8,478 nt of DNA from Candidatus Levybacteria bacterium RIFCSPLOWO2_01_FULL_39_10 (GTDB lineage Bacteria > Patescibacteriota > Microgenomatia > Levybacterales > UBA12049): assembly GCA_001782515.1 (NCBI GenBank), contig MFOV01000004.1, positions 9,716-18,193 on the forward strand, in the 5' to 3' direction. Below, in pieces: positions 4,821-8,478 of this stretch. The first letter of the stretch is position 1. Every line of letters starts with the position of its first letter. A model generated the notes under the pieces. The model saw only the letters and a list, made by a program, of their open reading frames with translations, searched no databases and was not told the DNA's origin. The position numbers and the translations under genes were made by a program.

Positions 4821-5990
4821 ATGTTTGATTTTTTAAAAAATAAAAAAATATTGTTCTCGGCTCTAGTTGTTTATTTTGCAGCAACAGGAATAACATATTT
4901 CCTATTTTCAAAAACACCACTCGCACAAAAAATTTCTTCTCCTGTCGGCACACCTACCGTTGACAACGAGGGAAACCTTGTTTTTGACGAAAGTCTCCCA
5001 AAAACAGAACCCTGTCCAATTAGTGGTCAAAAATACTCAAAACAGCAAAGAGACTGGTGGGAGACTCATAGACCCTTAGGAGTTATGATTGAAAACCACC
5101 AAAATGCGCGTCCTCAGTCAGGGCTCAATGCCGCAGATACAGTTTATGAGGTAGTCGCAGAAGGCGGAATTACAAGATTTCTTGCAATTTATTATTGTAG
5201 TGCACCAGTACAAATTGGACCGGTAAGATCTGCAAGAACTTATTTCCTTGATTATATTTCAGAATACGGAGACAGCCCCCTCTACGCCCATGTGGGAGGT
5301 GCAAATACACCAGGACCTGCGGATGCTCTGTCCCAGATTAACAAATACGGCTGGGGAAGCTACAATGATTTAAACCAGTTTTCAATCGGGTTCCCTACAT
5401 TTTGGAGAGACTATAACAGGCTGGGACACACAACAGCAACAGAGCACACAATGTATTCAACAACTGACAAACTCTGGAAATTTGCCGAGGAAGAAAGAGG
5501 ACTTGGGCCCCGGAGCGAGGACCAAACACCCTGGGATGAGGGATTTTCCCAGTATTCGTTTAAAGACAAAGAGTCAAAAGGAAGTGTACAGACAGTACAC
5601 ATTGAGCATTGGTCAAGCTATGGCGATTATTTTATAGATTGGGTTTATGATCCTGCAACAAATTCATATAACAGGAAAAATGGAGGAAAAGCGCATATGG
5701 ACAGAAATACCAATAAACAGATTAATACTAAAAATGTTGTTGTAATTTTTACACGAGAAAGTAGCGCAAATGACGGGTATGAAAACAATGTTCATCTTCT
5801 CTATAAAACTGTTGGCGAGGGTGATGCAAAAGTATTTATTGATGGCGAGGAAATAGATGCAACCTGGAGTAAAGATTCTAGAGAGGGCAAAACCATTCTA
5901 AAGGATTCAAATGGCGAAGAGATCGAATTTAATAGAGGAAAAATTTGGTTCCACATTGTTCCCCTGGACGGAGTAGCCAGTGTGAAATAG
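4821..5990 (+). CDS. DUF3048 (YerB-like) membrane-anchored extracytoplasmic protein
   Basis: This 389-residue protein begins with a short basic head and one membrane segment (res. ~10-30), then a large soluble domain. The N-terminal DUF3048 part contains RPLGVMIENHQNARPQSGL (84-102), ADTVYEVVAEGGITRFLAIY (105-124) and IGPVRSARTYFLDY (132-145). These are close to the family signature found in Bacillus YerB. The C-terminal part includes YFIDWVYDPATNSYNRKNGG (270-289) and the closing GKIWFHIVP (373-381). The domain should face outside the membrane. Unlike YerB-type lipoproteins, no lipobox cysteine follows the hydrophobic segment; the first cysteine is C65, so it is probably held by an uncleaved anchor. 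The family's activity is not firmly known. It follows DUF4446 by 6 bases with no Shine-Dalgarno, so the two are probably translated together. Confidence 0.88.
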   Translation: MFDFLKNKKILFSALVVYFAATGITYFLFSKTPLAQKISSPVGTPTVDNEGNLVFDESLPKTEPCPISGQKYSKQQRDWWETHRPLGVMIENHQNARPQSGLNAADTVYEVVAEGGITRFLAIYYCSAPVQIGPVRSARTYFLDYISEYGDSPLYAHVGGANTPGPADALSQINKYGWGSYNDLNQFSIGFPTFWRDYNRLGHTTATEHTMYSTTDKLWKFAEEERGLGPRSEDQTPWDEGFSQYSFKDKESKGSVQTVHIEHWSSYGDYFIDWVYDPATNSYNRKNGGKAHMDRNTNKQINTKNVVVIFTRESSANDGYENNVHLLYKTVGEGDAKVFIDGEEIDATWSKDSREGKTILKDSNGEEIEFNRGKIWFHIVPLDGVASVK

Positions 5991-6000
5991 TTTGTAATAG

Positions 6001-6029
6001 TTTACTAATCGCTAAATATTGGGTAAAAT
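6001..6029 (+). promoter_or_regulatory. Promoter of the winged-helix/nucleotidyltransferase gene
   Basis: TTTACT (6001-6006, 4 of 6) and TAAAAT (6024-6029, 5 of 6) are separated by 17 bases. The ATG at 6041 would be about 5 bases from the predicted transcription start. This near-leaderless layout again lacks a Shine-Dalgarno and supports 6041 as the start. Confidence 0.6.
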
Positions 6030-6040
6030 ATCTACCAGTT

Positions 6041-6616
6041 ATGTTAGACGATCTAATTACTTCAAGGTCTAGAGTTAAACTTTTGGAAGTTTTTCTGTCC
6101 TATCCCTCTGATATGTTCCACGTCAGAGAATTAGTGCGCAGAACCGGGGACGAGATAAACGCAGTAAGACGTGAGCTTTCATTCCTTGAGAAAAAAGGAG
6201 TTTTGACTCGGGAGCCCAGGGCAAATAGAGTTTACTATTTTCTTTCAAAAAATTATGAGTTCTACTATGACTTATTAAGACTTGGCGCAAAAACATCAGG
6301 CCTTGGAAAAGGGCTTATTAAAAACAAGGTAAAACTTGGAAGAATAAAATATGCAATGCTTTCTGGAAGATTTGCTAGACGTCTCCCCAAAGGACCCGAG
6401 GAAGTGGATCTTTTGGTTGTTGGAAGCGTTGTACTTCCTGAGCTGGCACTTCTTGTTCGTGAAGAGGAAAAAAGACTTGAGGGAGAAATCAACTATACTG
6501 TAATGACTGAGGAAGAATTTGATTTCAGAAAGAAGAAAAGAGATCCTTTTATTCTTACAATTCTCTCAGGATCCCGCCTGATGCTTTTAGGCGATGAAGA
6601 AAACATGCTTTCATGA
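6041..6616 (+). CDS. Winged-helix DNA-binding protein with degenerate MNT-type nucleotidyltransferase domain
   Basis: The protein has 191 residues. Residues ~1-72 form a winged helix: ITSRSRVKLLEVFLSYP, MFHVRELVRRTG, then the recognition-helix-like DEINAVRRELSFLEKKGVL and a wing ending RVYYFLS. Residues ~100-185 resemble a minimal (MNT-type) nucleotidyltransferase: YAMLSGRF (104-111), PEEVDLLVVG (119-128), INYTVMTEEEF (150-160) and a RDPFILTILSG tail. Active enzymes have GS near the first motif and a DxD pair. Here the motif reads SGR and the pair is E121-V-D123, so activity is doubtful and a sensory or structural role is plausible. The short start at 6041 is preferred because MLDDLITSRSR begins the winged helix and a promoter lies just before it; an in-frame ATG at 5945 lies inside the DUF3048 gene. 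Regulatory target unknown; secDF follows. Confidence 0.8.
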   Translation: MLDDLITSRSRVKLLEVFLSYPSDMFHVRELVRRTGDEINAVRRELSFLEKKGVLTREPRANRVYYFLSKNYEFYYDLLRLGAKTSGLGKGLIKNKVKLGRIKYAMLSGRFARRLPKGPEEVDLLVVGSVVLPELALLVREEEKRLEGEINYTVMTEEEFDFRKKKRDPFILTILSGSRLMLLGDEENMLS

Positions 6617-6641
6617 CACGTTCGACGTTGCTCAGTGTCAT
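6613..6641. other. Inverted repeat overlapping the stop codon before secD
   Basis: ATGACAC (6613-6619) and GTGTCAT (6635-6641) are perfect 7-base reverse complements around a 15-base loop, which contains a further small dyad CGT-TCG-ACG (6619-6627). It overlaps the TGA at 6614-6616 and lies 18 bases before secD. No T-run follows, so it is not a classic terminator. It might be an operator or mRNA processing structure. Confidence 0.45.
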
Positions 6642-6659
6642 AGTGAGTAAATCGAATCT

Positions 6660-8006
6660 ATGAAAAGCCCGCGATTTTTGTTTTTTTTAATAATAGCGCT
6701 CAGCCTTTTTGCTGTTTTTGTAACTCTTCCAGAATCTGTATCATTTCGAAACATCACTAAAGACAATAAGCTCAATGTTAATATACTTTTGGGAAAACTA
6801 AAACTTGAAAAAGAACTTTCATTCAGACAAGGACTTGATCTTCAGGGAGGCATAAGTCTTACTTTTGAAGCGGATTTGTCAGAGATCCCATCTACTGAAA
6901 AAGAAAGCGCAGTTGATAGCGCAAGAAATATAATAGAGAGAAGAATTAATATTTTCGGCGTTTCAGAGCCTCTTATTCAAACGCAAAAAGTAAATGACAC
7001 GTCGCGCATTATAGTTGAGCTTCCGGGAATAACTGATGTCAATCAGGCAATATCTCTTATCGGACAGACTGCAAATTTAACTTTTTGGGAACAGGTAGCA
7101 ACTGTTTCCACCATGGTAGCAACATCCTCAGCATATCCTATAAATGCAGAGTTCTTAGGAGTAGGACCTATTGGGCAAACTTCACTAACTGGGGCAGATC
7201 TTAAAAACTCTTCAGTTACGTTTGACCAGACAACCGGCGCACCCGTTGTGCAGCTTAACTTTGATTCAAATGGCGCAAAAAAATTTGCTGACATTACAAA
7301 AAGAAATATCGGAAAGCCCGTTGCTATAGTTTTGGACAATATTATTATAACCGCGCCAAACGTCAATGAAGAAATATTAACGGGGCAAGCTGTAATATCA
7401 GGAAGCTTTACTCAGGAGGAGGCAAAATCGCTTTCAACTCAGCTTAATGCAGGAGCGCTTCCGGTGCCTTTGACGGTTCTTCAGCAGCGGGTGATAGGCC
7501 CAACGCTGGGACAGCAGTCGCTTCAAAAAAGCCTTTTTGCAGGACTTATTGGATTTGTAACAATTGTTGCATTTATGATCGCTTTTTATAAAAGACTTGG
7601 AGTTATTGCAAGCATAGCACTCGTCATCTATGTATTTTTGAATTTGGCAGTATTTAAACTGAGCTCATTCACTCCTTTTGGAATAACACTTACTCTTGCC
7701 GGAATCGCGGGATTTATTCTCTCAATCGGCATGGCGGTTGATGCAAATATTTTGATATTTGAGCGAATGAAAGAAGAGGGTAGGCTTGGGAAAGGAAAGA
7801 AATCCTCGATGGAACTGGGGTTTTTGCATGCTTGGACATCAATCAGGGACTCAAACGTATCAACTCTTATAACTTGTGTAATTTTGTATACATTTGGAAC
7901 GGGAATTGTAAAAGGATTTGCACTGGTTCTAGCTATAGGAGTTTTAATTTCAATGTTTTCAGCAATAACAATTACAAGAACAATGCTTAGATTAGTATAC
8001 AAATAA
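6660..8006 (+). CDS. secD: Protein translocase subunit SecD
   Basis: This 448-residue protein starts with a membrane segment (res. ~5-23). It then has the hallmark RQGLDLQGGISLTFEAD (56-72), VDSARNIIERRINIFGVSEP (85-104) and IIVELPGI (117-124). The extracytoplasmic domain reads on to AVISGSFTQEEAKSLSTQLN (244-263) and ALPVPLTVLQQRVIGPTLGQ (266-285). A block of about five membrane helices follows (~288-445) with GMAVDANILIFERMKEE (357-373), where D361 is in the conserved proton-pathway motif. SecD with SecF uses the proton motive force to pull translocating proteins out of SecYEG. It is shorter than the ~600-residue E. coli SecD but complete, as expected for a reduced genome. The ATG at 6660 begins the usual basic-plus-hydrophobic N-terminus, with no Shine-Dalgarno. 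secF follows after a palindromic repeat. Confidence 0.95.
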   Translation: MKSPRFLFFLIIALSLFAVFVTLPESVSFRNITKDNKLNVNILLGKLKLEKELSFRQGLDLQGGISLTFEADLSEIPSTEKESAVDSARNIIERRINIFGVSEPLIQTQKVNDTSRIIVELPGITDVNQAISLIGQTANLTFWEQVATVSTMVATSSAYPINAEFLGVGPIGQTSLTGADLKNSSVTFDQTTGAPVVQLNFDSNGAKKFADITKRNIGKPVAIVLDNIIITAPNVNEEILTGQAVISGSFTQEEAKSLSTQLNAGALPVPLTVLQQRVIGPTLGQQSLQKSLFAGLIGFVTIVAFMIAFYKRLGVIASIALVIYVFLNLAVFKLSSFTPFGITLTLAGIAGFILSIGMAVDANILIFERMKEEGRLGKGKKSSMELGFLHAWTSIRDSNVSTLITCVILYTFGTGIVKGFALVLAIGVLISMFSAITITRTMLRLVYK

Positions 8007-8026
8007 TATGAAATATCTTATTTTTC

Positions 8027-8136
8027 AAAATTCGAAATCCGAAGCGCGAAATCCGAAACAAATTCAAATGTTTAAAACTTTAGAAAATTCGAATTTTGAT
8101 ATTGTTTCGAGTTTCGAAATTCGATATTCGGATTTT
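8027..8136. repeat. Long imperfect palindrome (TTCGAAA-type intergenic repeat) between secD and secF
   Basis: The left arm (8027-8061) and right arm (8102-8136) are reverse complements at 26 of 35 positions, best at the ends and at GAAACAA/TTGTTTC. The centre holds a perfect 14-base palindrome, AAAATTCGAATTTT (8084-8097). Within the left arm CGAAATCCGAA occurs twice, 14 bases apart (8033, 8047). Sequences built from TTCGAAAT and TTGTTTCGAGTTTCGAA are, from memory, common intergenic repeats in candidate-phyla genomes, resembling small non-autonomous palindromic elements. The right arm ends in TTTTT at 8133-8137, only 4 bases before the secF start, so the hairpin could also attenuate secF. Confidence 0.75.
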
Positions 8137-8141
8137 TAACT

Positions 8142-8478
8142 ATGAACATAATAGGAAGAAGAAAAATATATTATTTAATATCCCTTGTCTTTATAATTCC
8201 GGGGATGTTGTCCATTTTGGTCTTCGGATTAAAACTCTCATCCGATTTTACTGGAGGAAGCAGAATGAGCATTTTGTTTAAAGACAATGTGGATAAAGAG
8301 CAAGTTGAGTTTATAAACTCAACATTAGGAAACCAAAATATAAAAGTAATCTCAATTGAGCCATCTGAAAAATTGGCAATTGTAAGAACTCCTCCAATTG
8401 ATGAAAGGAAGAATCAGGAGTTTTTAAAAAAACTGAAAGAAAAATATGAAGGGGCAACGCAGGAAGAATTTTCAACAA
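8142..8478 (+). CDS. secF: Protein translocase subunit SecF (N-terminal part, 3' truncated)
   Basis: The frame runs open from the ATG at 8142 past the right edge, giving the first 112 residues. It begins MNIIGRRKIYYLISLVFIIPG, a basic head and first membrane helix (res. ~9-30). It then has GLKLSSDFTGGSRMSILF (29-46), matching the SecF hallmark GLxxGxDFTGG, and the start of the extracytoplasmic domain (res. ~47 on). The C-terminal five-helix block is outside the window. SecF pairs with SecD in proton-driven pulling of exported proteins. secD and secF are separate genes here, as in E. coli, but spaced by 135 bases that contain the palindromic repeat. No Shine-Dalgarno precedes the ATG; the sequence before it is the T-rich end of the repeat. 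Confidence 0.92.
   Translation, partial: MNIIGRRKIYYLISLVFIIPGMLSILVFGLKLSSDFTGGSRMSILFKDNVDKEQVEFINSTLGNQNIKVISIEPSEKLAIVRTPPIDERKNQEFLKKLKEKYEGATQEEFST

Noticed and set aside
5945..6040. Earlier in-frame ATG for the winged-helix gene
   Set aside because: It lies inside the DUF3048 gene and adds 32 residues before the first recognisable helix; a promoter sits between it and the ATG at 6041.
8008..8139. 43-codon open frame starting two bases after secD and ending just before secF
   Set aside because: It lies almost wholly within the palindromic repeat and its peptide simply translates the two repeat arms. No ribosome site or recognisable domain; likely a spurious frame produced by the repeat.
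8096..8281. 61-codon frame overlapping the start of secF
   Set aside because: It begins in the palindromic repeat and runs out of frame through clear SecF coding sequence.

Overview
The window is AT-rich bacterial DNA with short genes, tight spacing and frequent overlaps. It most resembles a Candidate Phyla Radiation (Patescibacteria) genome, probably of the Microgenomates type. This assignment is an inference. It rests on a GT39-like enzyme with a GDEGRDA motif, a 47-residue DUF5679 zinc ribbon beside a small basic membrane protein, a winged-helix/degenerate nucleotidyltransferase fusion, a short SecD, few Shine-Dalgarno sequences on + strand genes, and a palindromic TTCGAAA-type intergenic repeat. 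TGA ends several genes where expected, so the TGA=Gly code of Gracilibacteria and Absconditabacteria is not in use.

Layout. Positions 1-3033 (+) form a surface-glycan cluster: the C-terminus of a UDP-sugar epimerase/decarboxylase, a GT2-GtrA polyprenyl-phosphate glycosyltransferase, and a GT39-like membrane glycosyltransferase, all overlapping. Together they would make a nucleotide sugar, load a sugar onto a lipid carrier, and transfer it outside the membrane. Positions 3133-3624 (+) hold a lone nucleoside 2-deoxyribosyltransferase-like gene with its own extended -10 promoter, apparently leaderless, ending at a terminator that works in both directions. Positions 3714-4261 (-) hold a two-gene unit: a 91-residue basic, single-span membrane protein and the DUF5679 zinc ribbon. 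Both have good Shine-Dalgarno sites.

The 4262-4346 gap carries overlapping divergent promoters. Positions 4347-5990 (+) hold DUF4446 and DUF3048 (YerB-like) membrane-anchored proteins. A winged-helix/nucleotidyltransferase-like gene at 6041-6616 (+) has its own promoter. secD (6660-8006) and the start of secF (8142 to the window end) follow; they encode the SecDF proton-driven accessory complex of protein export.

Two non-coding elements stand out. The first, at 3875-3966 in the presumed leader of the DUF5679 gene, is a G+C-rich array of about six degenerate units with a period near 16 nt. Each unit is a 3-5 bp hairpin with a 3-nt loop, and stem sequences differ between units in compensatory ways. 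The second, at 8027-8136, is a long imperfect palindrome inserted between secD and secF. No RNA genes, CRISPR array or transposase were seen, and no gene-free stretch exceeds 300 bases.
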